Shown in pieces: positions 8,641-17,382 of a DNA stretch of 64,000 bases. A program made the translations under genes and the position numbers. How positions within the stretch are numbered: position 1 is the stretch's first letter; each line of letters begins with the position of its first letter. The notes below the pieces were generated by a model. It had not been told where the DNA came from, searched no databases, and worked only from the letters and a program-made list of their open reading frames with translations. This DNA is from Anaerolineaceae bacterium (GTDB lineage: Bacteria > Chloroflexota > Anaerolineae > Anaerolineales > Villigracilaceae): contig QZIJ01000074.1 of the NCBI GenBank assembly GCA_003598975.1, positions 18,649-82,648 of the forward strand. The letters run 5' to 3'.

Positions 8641-9855
8641 TTAAGGCTGGGGCAGGTGAAATGGATTGGACGGTTCAGCAGGATGGGTCAATTGTAGTAT
8701 TGGTTCAGCTTTTTCAATCAGATGGGTAAGCCGCTCCATGCTGCTGGTCACCAACCGCGGAGGCTTTTCCTTCATCTCCCGGATGGCAACCTCCAGTTGC
8801 GCCTGCCGTTCTTTGAGATCCGAAACCTGGGTAGCAACTCCGACGGCCAGACGGTTGCTGACCAAAAGATTCCACAGGATTTGACTCACAACAGACAGAG
8901 GCGGCGCTACGAGGATGCCGACAAGACCAAAAGCATCCGCCATGGCCAGGATTATGATCAGGGTCAGGATCGGATTATTCCATTTGCGCCTGTAAAGGCG
9001 CGGCTCTACCCATACTTGCAGGGCAATTAGGACAACGAGTGTATATAGAACGGTAAACAGACTGAGTTGTACACTGGTCAACAGTCCAATGGTCAGTGGC
9101 AGAATAATCGCCAGAGGTGCCCCTATTACGGGAATCAACCACGCCAGCGAGCCAATCAGCGCCAGAAGCGTTGGATAGGATGACCCGAACAGCCAATAAC
9201 CGAGACCTAATAGCAATCCTGCCAGAAGGCTTTGGATGATTTCGCTGCGTATGTAGGCCCCAAGATCAGCCTCGATGGTGCGCCAGATACTCCGCGCTCG
9301 TTTGCGCTGTCCAGAGGGCAGCAACGAGAGCCAGAGTCTTTCAAAATGAATTTGGTTGATACTCCAATAGATGCTCAAGAACAAAATGACGAGCGCACCT
9401 GCCACAACACCGCCAAAATCCTGCGTAAAGCCTAACACAGCGGGCAGCACAAGCTGACCCTGTTCGCCGGTTACTGCTTCAAAGAGTTTATCCGGCGTAG
9501 GCAGCCATGTTGCCAGCGTTAGTTGGAACGAACCGCCTTCCAGCCAGGGCGGCAAGTTCCAGGCATTTTGCACCGAAAGGGTTTGACTTAATTGTTGAAT
9601 ATCACCGATCAAAAACCTGCCGACCAGATATGGTGCGAAACTAAAACCACCAAGGCCAACCAGACACAACAAAACCAAGGCTAGGCGCGTTACCAGGTTG
9701 CGTCTGGCCCAGCCTTTAAAAAACGGGCGAACCGTTGCCGCAAGTGCGAGTGAGATTAGAACGTAAACAACCACAATGTGAAACTGCCACAGCACCACCA
9801 GCACCAGCAGGGTGGTCATAACCGCCGCAACAGAAACCACCAATTGCTTTGTCAT
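8641..9855 (-). CDS. AI-2E-type transporter family protein (paralogue 1)
   Basis: 404 residues with about eight membrane segments. It shows the AI-2E family pattern: N-terminal helix pair (VVVLWQFHIVVVYVLISLALAATVRPF), a large periplasmic loop, then helices with SLAWLIPVIGAPLAIILPLTIGLL and the C-terminal VEPRLYRRKWNNPILTLIIILAMADAFGLVGILVAPP region. Family members export autoinducer, Na+/H+ or unknown small solutes. It overlaps the next upstream gene by 4 bases (ATGA), so the two paralogues are translationally coupled. It ends in a charged helical tail. Confidence 0.8.
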   Translation of the reverse strand: MTKQLVVSVAAVMTTLLVLVVLWQFHIVVVYVLISLALAATVRPFFKGWARRNLVTRLALVLLCLVGLGGFSFAPYLVGRFLIGDIQQLSQTLSVQNAWNLPPWLEGGSFQLTLATWLPTPDKLFEAVTGEQGQLVLPAVLGFTQDFGGVVAGALVILFLSIYWSINQIHFERLWLSLLPSGQRKRARSIWRTIEADLGAYIRSEIIQSLLAGLLLGLGYWLFGSSYPTLLALIGSLAWLIPVIGAPLAIILPLTIGLLTSVQLSLFTVLYTLVVLIALQVWVEPRLYRRKWNNPILTLIIILAMADAFGLVGILVAPPLSVVSQILWNLLVSNRLAVGVATQVSDLKERQAQLEVAIREMKEKPPRLVTSSMERLTHLIEKAEPILQLTHPAEPSNPFHLPQP

Positions 9856-11126
9856 GGCGTATCCGTAGTACTGGCTTGAGCTAAAAGCATATCAAGGTCG
9901 GTTGTGATGGCTTCGATCTCATCCATTACCTGATCGATCTGCTTAACCCTTAAGTCTGAGCCCCCTTTCTTAAGACGCGCCTGTTTGCGCAGATCCTGCG
10001 CCAGATCCTGTGCTTCATAGCGCAGGCGACTGGAATAATCGCGTCCGGCTGAGGCTTCCGGTTCCATTGCTTCCGGGTGAAAGACGAAGCGATCTAGTAA
10101 GAGTTGAATGATCGCCGCCATGGGAATTGCCATGAGCGCTCCGGCAAGACCGAAAAAAGAGCTAAAAGCAAAGATCGCTAGGAGCGTGACGAATGGATTG
10201 ACGCCCACTGCCTTGCGCATAACGCGCGGCACCAGCAGGTTGTTTTCCAGCTGCTGAATAACGATCGTCACAATGATGACCCAAATCAACTTGTCAGACC
10301 CGATGGACAGTCCAACAAGCGCCGCGGGAATGGCGCCAAGCAACGGGCCGATCATTGGGACAGCTTCCAGCACACCTGCGATAAGCGCCAACGCCAGGGC
10401 ATTGGGCAAGCCGATGAGCAGATAAGCGATTAGCGCCATGATACCTATGACCAGGCAAAGGATGCCTTGTCCAGCTATGTAGAAACCAACCTTGGTCTCC
10501 ATGGCTGATATCAGTTCGTGAACACTTTCCCGCTTTTGTTGTGGGACCAGCAACAACAACGATTGGATCGTTCGCGGTCCATCAAGTGTCCAGTAAAAAG
10601 TTAGTACCAGAATAACGACAGCGGTAAAACTTCCCTTTGCTGCCAATGTTATGTAGTCCAGAACCTGCTCCGCCGAAGCCAGCATCTCTTCTCCCGTTTG
10701 TGGCACGGGTTGTAAGCCGGGTAATGTTGCGGGGAGAAACTCACTTAGACGCAGGATCAACGGATCGGGATAATTAACCATCCACTCGCGCAGGTTTTGA
10801 TAGTAATCCGGTATCACGGCTGAAATTGTTATTCCCTGCTCGATGATCAATGGGAATAACAACAGAATGAAACCGATCAATAAGACCAGCAGCAGAATGT
10901 AGACCAAAAGAACGCCCACGATCCTGGGTAATCCACGCTGATGCAGCCAGGCTACGGCCGGCCTGATAACTGTGCCCATCACAATGGCGATGAATAATAT
11001 GAAAACCACCTGGTAGAACCGATAGAGAAGCCAAAATCCAAGGACAACGGAAGCGAGCACCAGAGTCGCCCACACGACCCGCTGGAATGTCCATTCATAT
11101 GCTGGCAAAGGTGAATGAAGCGTCAT
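9852..11126 (-). CDS. AI-2E-type transporter family protein (paralogue 2)
   Basis: The frame opens at 11201, but the ATG at 11126 (MTLHSPLPAYEWTFQRVVW) is chosen because it sits one base after the stop of the PAP2 gene and follows AGGTT. It has about eight membrane segments. Signatures: IAIVMGTVIRPAVAWLHQRG, GVLEAVPMIGPLLGAIPAAL and ENNLLVPRVMRKAVGVNPFVTLLAIFAFSSFFGLAGALMA, classic AI-2E family core. The C-terminal charged tail (about 70 residues) is cytoplasmic and helical. It is coupled to its paralogue, so the two may form a hetero-oligomer (inference). Confidence 0.8.
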   Translation of the reverse strand: MTLHSPLPAYEWTFQRVVWATLVLASVVLGFWLLYRFYQVVFILFIAIVMGTVIRPAVAWLHQRGLPRIVGVLLVYILLLVLLIGFILLLFPLIIEQGITISAVIPDYYQNLREWMVNYPDPLILRLSEFLPATLPGLQPVPQTGEEMLASAEQVLDYITLAAKGSFTAVVILVLTFYWTLDGPRTIQSLLLLVPQQKRESVHELISAMETKVGFYIAGQGILCLVIGIMALIAYLLIGLPNALALALIAGVLEAVPMIGPLLGAIPAALVGLSIGSDKLIWVIIVTIVIQQLENNLLVPRVMRKAVGVNPFVTLLAIFAFSSFFGLAGALMAIPMAAIIQLLLDRFVFHPEAMEPEASAGRDYSSRLRYEAQDLAQDLRKQARLKKGGSDLRVKQIDQVMDEIEAITTDLDMLLAQASTTDTP

Positions 11127-11127
11127 C

Positions 11128-11883
11128 TTATGAACCTGCAGAATCCAACAAGGCCGCGAGAATTCCCCACACTGATCCAAGTACAACACCTGCAATGACA
11201 TCTCTTGGATAGTGCGCGCCGACGTAGATGCGCGTAAAACCGACCAGGGCGGCTACTGCATAAAGAACAATAATGGCTGGCATTCCAGGCTGGAAGTGAT
11301 GGATGAACAGCGTCATCAGGAAAAATATCTGGCTTGTATGACCGCTGGGAAAGGAATCACCTTTTTCCCGCCAACCGATCACGCGTGCTTTATCGAGAGA
11401 ACGAAATGGACGGTCGCGTTTGGATAACGCCTTGATAATTTCAACCAGCAACCAAAGTGTGAGGGTGCCGAAGATGATCATAATGGCGAGGCGGCGATCG
11501 TTCAGGATAAAAAAAAGGAATGCGGTCATAAATGCGGTCAGCATATTGCCAAGCTGTGTTACAAGCCACATGATGCGATCCAGCCATCCAGGATAGCCCC
11601 ACATATTGAGGATCATAAAAACCCGGGTGTCCAGGCGGTGACCGGCGCTCCAAATCAAGGACAACGTGATCATGGCAAAAAGTAAAAGCAAAACGAACAA
11701 CCCGCGTTGGGCGCTCAATGCCGCCCAAAGTGACGCCCGTGTCTCGTCCGGCAGCCAGACGAGGAACAACATCAGCCCCGTTACCAGGATGATCAGGAAG
11801 ACAGGGCGTCGTCTGTTGGCAGACCAAAAAGAAGCCTCGTGTACCTGCACCGGTAAAGGCGTCTGCTCGGAACCGCTAGCCAT
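11128..11883 (-). CDS. PAP2-family membrane phosphatase
   Basis: 251 residues with about six membrane segments. The three PAP2 catalytic motifs are intact: KALSKRDRP (K-x6-RP), SFPSGHTS (PSGH) and TRIYVGAHYPRD (SR-x5-H-x3-D variant with Thr for Ser). It would dephosphorylate a lipid phosphate such as undecaprenyl diphosphate or phosphatidic acid at the outer membrane face. The 3' end abuts the AI-2E gene, and its start overlaps the lipid kinase stop by 8 bases. A kinase and a phosphatase acting on lipids are thus encoded together. Confidence 0.88.
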   Translation of the reverse strand: MASGSEQTPLPVQVHEASFWSANRRRPVFLIILVTGLMLFLVWLPDETRASLWAALSAQRGLFVLLLLFAMITLSLIWSAGHRLDTRVFMILNMWGYPGWLDRIMWLVTQLGNMLTAFMTAFLFFILNDRRLAIMIIFGTLTLWLLVEIIKALSKRDRPFRSLDKARVIGWREKGDSFPSGHTSQIFFLMTLFIHHFQPGMPAIIVLYAVAALVGFTRIYVGAHYPRDVIAGVVLGSVWGILAALLDSAGS

Positions 11884-12865
11884 TGACTGCCGCCTTTGAA
11901 TCCGTCAACTTGGCGGTGTCCCGCTGTCCAGTAAGCGCGGAACCGGCCATCACCGTCAGGGCGCGCGGATGGACATGAACGGACAATGTCCCCTGACCTA
12001 ACGGATTACCGTCGGCAAGGATGGGCATTTGCGGCTTGGAAACGATCCTCACATGCTTGGCGCGGTAATGCTTGATACCGGAATCTCCCGCCGGGCCGCC
12101 GCGCGAAGACACTGCATAAGAAAGCATGTTCAGTTTGCTCATGTCTGAAAAAGTGAATACGTCGAGACGGCCATCCTTGAAGGATACTTTGGATGAAATC
12201 TGGAAGTGTGGTCCAAGAAAGGGCATATTTGTGATTAACATCATGTGCGCCGTGGTAGTGAGGTGTTTATGCCCGTCCAGAATCATGCGCAGCCGCGAGG
12301 GTGTTGCGGAGATAAATGTTGATAATAATTCCCCGATCTTTGCCAGATCGCCGTGTTGGAGATCGTCGGCCATGGGATATAGGTCCGACAAGAGGCCGAG
12401 CGCCGCGACTTCCAGAAACCAATGACGGGAATGTCCACAGTGGACTCGCCCTACATCGATCTTCAACCGCCGTCCGTGACGCAATAGGGAAACAGAATTG
12501 ACGATATCTCCGGTGATCCCCAGATTGAAAGCGACATTATTTCGCGTGCCGGTCGGGATGATGCCGAGGATCGCATCACTTTCAACCATGGCGCCCACGA
12601 CGCTGTCGATCGTCCCGTCGCCGCCCGCCACGACGATCAGTTTGATGCCCGTCTTAATGGCGTCTTGCACAACCCTTTCCAGATCGCTGTCCGGGCGCAC
12701 GGTATGAACCTCGGGCAAAATCTGCTGATCCTGCATCTCTGAAAGGATGCTGACAAGTTGCTGAGGCGAGTCTTCCGGCCGACCGGAGCCTGCATTAAAG
12801 ATCAATTTTGCCCGCAGTGGGCGGCGGGAGGTTGATTTGAACTTGCTTGACATGGATGCCTGCAT
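11876..12865 (-). CDS. Diacylglycerol/sphingosine kinase-family lipid kinase
   Basis: 329 residues. It contains the DAGK catalytic pattern AKLIFNAGSG near residue 19, VVAGGDGTIDSVVGAM (GGDGT) near 77, and IPTGTRNNVAFNLGI near 102, followed by the usual C-terminal beta-sandwich half with FLGPHFQISSKVSFKDGRLDVFTF. It phosphorylates a lipid, with ATP as donor. ATG at 12865 is preceded by AGGATTTGAA. A 3' overlap with the PAP2 gene suggests an operon kinase-PAP2-AI2E-AI2E-YihY. Confidence 0.88.
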   Translation of the reverse strand: MQASMSSKFKSTSRRPLRAKLIFNAGSGRPEDSPQQLVSILSEMQDQQILPEVHTVRPDSDLERVVQDAIKTGIKLIVVAGGDGTIDSVVGAMVESDAILGIIPTGTRNNVAFNLGITGDIVNSVSLLRHGRRLKIDVGRVHCGHSRHWFLEVAALGLLSDLYPMADDLQHGDLAKIGELLSTFISATPSRLRMILDGHKHLTTTAHMMLITNMPFLGPHFQISSKVSFKDGRLDVFTFSDMSKLNMLSYAVSSRGGPAGDSGIKHYRAKHVRIVSKPQMPILADGNPLGQGTLSVHVHPRALTVMAGSALTGQRDTAKLTDSKAAVNG

Positions 12866-12914
12866 TTCAAATCCTGATTTTGCCCAAAAAATTCATCCGG
12901 GCAGAATCTCATAA

Positions 12915-12947
12915 GGAGCACAGCCTCACGCTGAGAGGCTGTGCTCC
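12915..12947. terminator. Strong hairpin between 50-aa membrane gene and lipid kinase gene
   Basis: A 13-bp perfect stem (GGAGCACAGCCTC / GAGGCTGTGCTCC) with a 7-base loop, 20 bases after the stop of the 50-aa gene. There is no clear T-run on either side, so it may be a processing or attenuation structure rather than an intrinsic terminator. Confidence 0.5.
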
Positions 12948-12967
12948 AGACGAACATCGACGCAGGG

Positions 12968-13120
12968 TTAGCGGTTGATGATGAACAAAACACCTGCGAT
13001 CAGCGCGCAGATTCCCGCGATGACATTGACTATTGCGCCAAGACCTACACCAAGAAGACTCAGGCCGGTGACGATTAGGAAGATTCCGAGCAAGATCCAT
13101 TTCGCTTGATTCAAATGCAT
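12968..13120 (-). CDS. Small two-helix membrane protein (DUF3096-like)
   Basis: 50 residues, MHLNQAKWILLGIFLIVTGL... with two hydrophobic helices separated by a Gly-rich turn (LLGVGLGAIVNVIAG), ending FIINR. This resembles DUF3096-type small membrane proteins. It has a clear ribosome-binding site (AAGGAGAAATAAA) before the ATG. It sits with YtxH, CsbD and GlsB type genes, so a stress-envelope role is plausible. Confidence 0.7.
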   Translation of the reverse strand: MHLNQAKWILLGIFLIVTGLSLLGVGLGAIVNVIAGICALIAGVLFIINR

Positions 13121-13195
13121 TTTATTTCTCCTTTGGGTTAATGTTGACTGGGTGATTTAACTTTCACAACACGTCGACACAGATGGGTGTCAGCC

Positions 13196-13549
13196 CTAGG
13201 AACTTTGGATCGCCTTTTTCCCGGCTTGCGCGGCTTCGGAGACGTGCTCCAATTGCTCGACCACCAGCGCCTGGCCTTGATGCAATAATTCTTGGGCCTT
13301 CCGGCGCCCACCCATGGTGATTTTGTCCCGGTTCGCGCGTACTTGCGCCATCGTATCTTCGATCATTTCGGTCGTCCGGTCACGCAATTCGATGCTTTTT
13401 TCCTTGATTTGCGTTCTGGTATCTTCTCCAGATTGCGGCGCCAGCAACAGCATTGTCAGTGCGCCAGCCAGGGCGCCGACCAGCAGTCCTACCAAAACGG
13501 ACAGAATATTGGTGTTGTGGTATTCCGGTTCTTGATTCTCGTGGGACAT
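13196..13549 (-). CDS. YtxH-domain protein
   Basis: 117 residues. An N-terminal Gly/Ala-rich membrane segment (LSVLVGLLVGALAGALTMLLLAPQSG) is followed by an amphipathic helical tail (TRTQIKEKSIELRDRTTEMIED, then AQELLHQGQALVVEQLEHVSEAAQAG). The LLLAPQSGEDTR motif after the membrane segment is the YtxH signature. The family is general-stress induced in Bacillus. Start supported by AAAGGAGAAAACATA. Confidence 0.85.
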   Translation of the reverse strand: MSHENQEPEYHNTNILSVLVGLLVGALAGALTMLLLAPQSGEDTRTQIKEKSIELRDRTTEMIEDTMAQVRANRDKITMGGRRKAQELLHQGQALVVEQLEHVSEAAQAGKKAIQSS

Positions 13550-13635
13550 TATGTTTTCTCCTTTTCGTCTGAGGGCGGTATGTGTTTGTTACGATGGCCG
13601 GGTTGAATACGCAGGTCAAACCACCTGGCCAGAGT

Positions 13636-13812
13636 TCACTTGTAATGTTGATTCCGAAGGTAGATACCGGCATCCTGTTGCTCCTCTTCCGTAAATCGAG
13701 TAAGAGCGGCCAGCCAATTTAGGATGCCATGAAAGATCTGCATGACGGCAAACACGCGGGGTGCCTGCTGTGCGTCGTCTGATCCTTGTTTACGGAAGAA
13801 GAACCTGTCCAT
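13636..13812 (-). CDS. Small hypothetical protein, 58 aa
   Basis: The protein reads MDRFFFRKQGSDDAQQAPRV, then FAVMQIFHGILNWLAALTRF, and ends YLRNQHYK. One hydrophobic helix sits in the middle, flanked by charged ends. An AGAGG ribosome-binding site lies at the right distance. The gene fits neatly between the YggT-like and YtxH genes in the same orientation. No family recognised. Confidence 0.55.
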   Translation of the reverse strand: MDRFFFRKQGSDDAQQAPRVFAVMQIFHGILNWLAALTRFTEEEQQDAGIYLRNQHYK

Positions 13813-13828
13813 GCGTGCCTCTTTGTAT

Positions 13829-14242
13829 TTATCGGGAAGTATGGCTCTCGCTGGTGCTGGTTTCAGTCACTGCCACCACCGGACCGCGCGGGCGGTAAAA
13901 GATTACCCAAACTATTCTTTCGATCACCCATGCGATCAAGGCATAGACTGCCATGGCAAAGAATGAGGAAAGTTCCAGCACCATGCCGCCGGCAGAAGGT
14001 GTTGCCGTCATTCCTGCAAAGGGCCAAAGGAACAGGTTGGTAAATCCATAGATCAAGGCAACAATCGGACTGTCCGGATTAGCCGCGATCAACTTCAGCC
14101 CGATACGGAGCGCGATGAGGCCTTCGAGAATGCCTAGGAACAGCCAGATCAATTGCGTGGCCTTAAAAGAGAAGATGCGTTGCTCTCGTTCCGGTTCGTT
14201 TTGTGTTGTTCTTACTTCGGATACTCTATTTTCGCTTGACAT
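13829..14242 (-). CDS. YggT-like membrane protein
   Basis: The start at 14242 (MSSENRVSEVRTTQNEPERE) is preferred over the first ATG at 14362: it follows AGAAAGGTTAAC, and the longer version would cross a hairpin. 137 residues. Membrane segments include TQLIWLFLGILEGLIALRIGLKLI, and the middle carries IVALIYGFTNLFLWPFAGM, the YggT/YGGT-family pattern. The third membrane segment is MAVYALIAWVIERIVWVIFY. Members act in membrane or osmotic adaptation; specific role unknown. Confidence 0.75.
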   Translation of the reverse strand: MSSENRVSEVRTTQNEPEREQRIFSFKATQLIWLFLGILEGLIALRIGLKLIAANPDSPIVALIYGFTNLFLWPFAGMTATPSAGGMVLELSSFFAMAVYALIAWVIERIVWVIFYRPRGPVVAVTETSTSESHTSR

Positions 14243-14330
14243 GTTAACCTTTCTTTCTGAGGCCGGTTCCGATAAACAATGGGAAAACCATCCTCGCTGA
14301 TGGATACGTTTTTTGTCATGAATAAATTTT

Positions 14331-14358
14331 ACAGGCAGGGGTTGACGCTCCTGCCTGT
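14331..14358. terminator. Hairpin after the GlsB gene
   Basis: ACAGGCAGG / CCTGCCTGT, a 9-bp stem about 30 bases past the stop of the GlsB-type gene (14388). No T-run follows on the minus strand, so termination is uncertain. Confidence 0.4.
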
Positions 14359-14387
14359 TCAAAGAGCAAATTCAACCGCAATCAGCG

Positions 14388-14642
14388 TTAGCGGCGGACC
14401 ATCTTAAAGATCCACAGCAGAACAACGGAGCCCAGCAGTGTTACCAGCATGGTTGGGATGGTGATGGCATCGTTGATCGTCCCGATTCCCAATAGTGGGC
14501 TGATGAAGTAACCAGCCAGGAAGGCGCCAATGACACCGACCACGATGTCGAGTATCAGGCCTTGTTGCGAATTCGTCCGCATGATCCTGCTGGCAATGTA
14601 GCCGACGATCGCTCCAGCAATGAGATAGATGATGATGTTCAT
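14388..14642 (-). CDS. GlsB/YeaQ/YmgE-family stress membrane protein
   Basis: 84 residues from the ATG at 14642 (MNIIIYLIAGAIVGYIASRI), preceded by AAAAAGGAAAAACAA. Family pattern is complete: IVGYIASRIMRTNSQQGLILDIVVGVIGAFLAGYF (seen in pieces of three membrane helices) and the C-terminal LLGSVVLLWIFKMVRR. GlsB-type transglycosylase-associated proteins are induced by cell-envelope and acid stress. One further intact copy lies at 21704 and a broken one at 21280. Confidence 0.88.
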   Translation of the reverse strand: MNIIIYLIAGAIVGYIASRIMRTNSQQGLILDIVVGVIGAFLAGYFISPLLGIGTINDAITIPTMLVTLLGSVVLLWIFKMVRR

Positions 14643-14744
14643 TTGTTTTTCCTTTTTTTGAGAGGACACACAGTTGCCCGTGTGTGTGATTTTCGATCGC
14701 AATCCCTTCTTATGAGAAAAGGGATTAGAGTTCTTCCGCCGCGA

Positions 14745-14984
14745 TCATTTCGCGGGGGTGGGTTGAGTTTTACTTTTCAGGGTGGCCTCATACTCCGTTA
14801 CACGCTTGTCGATTTCATCGGCTGCTTTCTCACGTGTATAGCCATATTTCTCCTGAAGTATCCCGGTTAAGACCTCGAATTTGCCGGCGGCCCGATCCAG
14901 GTCATCGTCGGTAAGTTTGCCCCACCAGGCTTTGGCCTCGCCCCGGATTTGTTTCCACTTGCCTTCGAATACATCTTTGTTCAT
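14745..14984 (-). CDS. CsbD-family stress protein
   Basis: 79 residues. It starts MNKDVFEGKWKQIRGEAKAWWG, and LTDDDLDRAAGKFEVLTGILQEKYGYTREKAADEI matches the CsbD four-helix pattern (both quoted in pieces). The family is part of the sigma-B regulon in Bacillus and is widely used as a general stress marker. A GGAGGATCAACC ribosome-binding site precedes the start. Confidence 0.92.
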   Translation of the reverse strand: MNKDVFEGKWKQIRGEAKAWWGKLTDDDLDRAAGKFEVLTGILQEKYGYTREKAADEIDKRVTEYEATLKSKTQPTPAK

Positions 14985-15043
14985 GGTTGATCCTCCTTTG
15001 GATCATTTGAAAACTTACATGTTTGCATTGGCACTTTTGCCCG

Positions 15044-15319
15044 TTACCTTCTCCTGGTCTGGTCTGACTCAACTTCTGCTTTTAATTTTGCCAGCCGGGT
15101 GAAATAATCCGGGAATTCCTGCATATGCGCCAGGACAAGCTTTCCAGTATGCAGCACGCCTTCGTATAAGAGTTCTGTTTCAGGGTCAATGGCACCTGGC
15201 TTATGATTCCCCATCAGGCCTTGGTGAAATTGCTCGAGATTAACCTGATCCCAATCAATGTAGAGGGATTCTCCGATGTGTCTGGCTTCATCCAAACTAA
15301 TTTGCTTTCGCTTTTTCAT
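15044..15319 (-). CDS. DUF5661-like small protein
   Basis: 91 residues, soluble. The core ISLDEARHIGESLYIDWDQV, NLEQFHQGLMGN and LVLAHMQEFPDYFTRL match the pattern of DUF5661 proteins (EEA..IG..L.IDW...DLEQF...M, then ..HL.E.PDYYTRL). Function unknown. It is probably transcribed with the preceding receiver gene and with csbD. Confidence 0.7.
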   Translation of the reverse strand: MKKRKQISLDEARHIGESLYIDWDQVNLEQFHQGLMGNHKPGAIDPETELLYEGVLHTGKLVLAHMQEFPDYFTRLAKLKAEVESDQTRRR

Positions 15320-15461
15320 CTGGCGGGTCCTCCAAATCCTTCAATCAGAGGCGGTTGGAACTGATTACATCCAACCGATGGAAAAGCTGTCCCAGTTTAC
15401 GCCGGCGCTCGGGACAGCGATGGTGCGCCGGATTTCCAGTCTCTCATTTAGCCATCTGGCA

Positions 15462-15833
15462 TCAGACTGTACGAACGCTCGCGGCGGCGAGGCGCAGACG
15501 TTCGGCCACACGGTCGGGCGTCTCATCTTTACTGATAAACGCATCCGCGCCCGCGGATAGAGCGGCTTGCTGACGGGCGTCCAGATGGCTGATGAGGATA
15601 ATGACCAGCGCGGCCGGGCACGCCTTTCGGAGTTCGTTCAAAGCCGCAGTAGGCGAGTTGGGAAGCAGATCCCAATCAATCAACAACATATCTGTACGAT
15701 TGACTGGCGCTTCAGCTAACGTGGTAGGCCAATCAGCCGCCTCGCCTACTACTTCCATCTTCAAGTCAAGTAATAGCACGCGCAGGGCGGAGCGTTCTTC
15801 AAGTTTTGCATCGGCTAAATATACGCGGGTCAT
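15462..15833 (-). CDS. Stand-alone receiver-domain protein
   Basis: 123 residues covering one CheY-like receiver domain and nothing else. Visible elements: an N-terminal strand with a single acidic residue (VYLADAK), LLIDWDLLP where Asp 53 or Asp 55 would accept phosphate, VIILISHLD, and AGADAFISKDE with the conserved Lys. The usual double Asp near residue 8 is reduced to one Asp, so metal binding may be altered. The start codon lies only 6 bases after the -10 box of element copy C, so the transcript is probably leaderless. Confidence 0.75.
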   Translation of the reverse strand: MTRVYLADAKLEERSALRVLLLDLKMEVVGEAADWPTTLAEAPVNRTDMLLIDWDLLPNSPTAALNELRKACPAALVIILISHLDARQQAALSAGADAFISKDETPDRVAERLRLAAASVRTV

Positions 15834-15839
15834 ACTATC

Positions 15840-15908
15840 ATCCTACAATGGAACATCCCCGGCCGCATCCATCAGCCGGGGAGTATTTGTCTCCGCCACT
15901 TGGGGGAG
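15840..15908 (-). promoter_or_regulatory. Shared 69-bp palindromic promoter element, copy C
   Basis: P1 15891-15908, core GATGGATG 15866-15873, 20-base gap, -10-like TAGGAT 15840-15845. P2 arms changed together to CCCCGGC / GCCGGGG, so the pairing is preserved. The receiver gene starts 6 bases after the -10. Confidence 0.8.
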
Positions 15909-16036
15909 ATAACGAGTTCTGTAGGTTTACTACTTCTTGCAAAAATACGTAAATTTTGAGCGATAAAGCACGGGTATATTACAGCAATAGGGGGGCAGGT
16001 TTTTATTCAGCATACAGTGATTTACTGAGATGTCTT

Positions 16037-17284
16037 TTATTTACCCGCTTCACTGTCGAGCACTGAGCGGCTTTCGGCCAGTGGTGAGTTTTCCAACGCC
16101 TGAGTAATCTGCTCTCGTAATCCTTTTTCGTCCGGCTTGCGTTTTCCGAAATTTTTGAGGGTATCCAGCAAGTAAGTGGTCATCCCCTGGGTGAGTTTTT
16201 TGAGCGCCTCCGCCGAAAGTTTCTCGCCTTTTTCGAACCAGCGCACGGCCGCGTAACCCATGACTACGGTTGTCGAAGAAGCAATCGCCGCGCTCAACAG
16301 CCAGCCCGGCAACCCACCCAGCTTGCTAAGCTCCTGAAAGAGAGACCGTCCCAGGAAGCCCAGTCCAAAGGTGGCGACCAGTTCAGATGCGCGCTGTGGG
16401 GTGATTTTGTAGTTATAAATGCGGGCGATACTGACCACCATAATTGACTGCGTAACCACCAGCGGGACAAAATCAATGACCGGCAACGGCACCAATGCAA
16501 TGGCCGCCGAGATCGAAGCCGACCTGACAATAGTTTGCCAGGCGAGTTGCCAGCGGTATTCTGGTAATGCCTGTCCCAGGGCAGCGACCATCTCAGGTTC
16601 AGTGGCGGCGATTGCCAACAACACTTTGCCGATATTCTTGCCGTCTTTGGCAACGATTGGCACGATTTGATCGGGCGCCAGTCCCAGGTTCAGGGCAGCA
16701 TTCGAAATGACGGCTTGCAAGACCTTGCGCGGCACCAGGTCAATCTTATTCAACGCCACCACGAAAGGCTTTTTCAGGGCAGATAGCTCGTTGAATAATT
16801 CCTGCTCGGTCTTTTTAATCCCTTGGATGGCGTCGAAAACCAGCACCAGAAAATCAGCATCCATGGATGCCGACAGAGCCTGGTTTTTTTCCTGCTCGCC
16901 CACGCTCCCCACTGCATCCGCGCCGGGTGTGTCGACCACGGTAAACAGAGCCGCATCGGCCTGTTGATTTTCCCTTGTTGTGCCTGGCAAGGGGCCTACA
17001 ACGGCCTGGTCTCTTTTGTTCTGCACCAGTTGATTGTACAGGGTAGATTTGCCGACGTTGGTCGGACCAACAATGACTACCCGGTGCTTGCGGCCAAAAG
17101 CTTGCCGGATCTGGGCGGTGGATAACTTGACCAGCAGTTTTACCAAATTCGTATCCGCTGGGAAACCAGTTAATAGTGACAGGAAACCGGCCTTTTCATT
17201 GGGTCCCAATGCATCCCAGATATTGCGTACTGTCGCCTGAACATCGGGGGGAAATTGTCCGAGAATATCATCAAATAGCGTCAT
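16037..17284 (-). CDS. Era-like GTPase with DUF697 membrane domain
   Basis: 415 residues. G1 is VGPTNVGKST (73-81), the G2 Thr is in PLPGTTRENQ, G3 is DTPGAD (118-123), and G4 is ALNKIDLV. The C-terminal half carries hydrophobic segments (ISAAIALVPLPVIDFVPLV; GWLLSAAIASSTTVVMGYAAV) typical of DUF697. An N-terminal helical region (PPDVQATVRNIWDALGPNE) precedes the GTPase. Likely a membrane-associated GTPase of unknown process. Its 3' end lies upstream of element copy C. Confidence 0.85.
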   Translation of the reverse strand: MTLFDDILGQFPPDVQATVRNIWDALGPNEKAGFLSLLTGFPADTNLVKLLVKLSTAQIRQAFGRKHRVVIVGPTNVGKSTLYNQLVQNKRDQAVVGPLPGTTRENQQADAALFTVVDTPGADAVGSVGEQEKNQALSASMDADFLVLVFDAIQGIKKTEQELFNELSALKKPFVVALNKIDLVPRKVLQAVISNAALNLGLAPDQIVPIVAKDGKNIGKVLLAIAATEPEMVAALGQALPEYRWQLAWQTIVRSASISAAIALVPLPVIDFVPLVVTQSIMVVSIARIYNYKITPQRASELVATFGLGFLGRSLFQELSKLGGLPGWLLSAAIASSTTVVMGYAAVRWFEKGEKLSAEALKKLTQGMTTYLLDTLKNFGKRKPDEKGLREQITQALENSPLAESRSVLDSEAGK

Positions 17285-17382
17285 GTGTCACATCCAACGA
17301 ATTATGCTCTTCTGTCCAGACGATGCGGTAAGGCAGTTTTTTGTCATAACACAACCCATCGGTGGACAACCCTTTTTTCACT

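Noticed and set aside
12915..12947. Twelfth copy of the shared promoter element
   Set aside because: It is a single perfect hairpin with unrelated sequence, no P1 and no -10 box.
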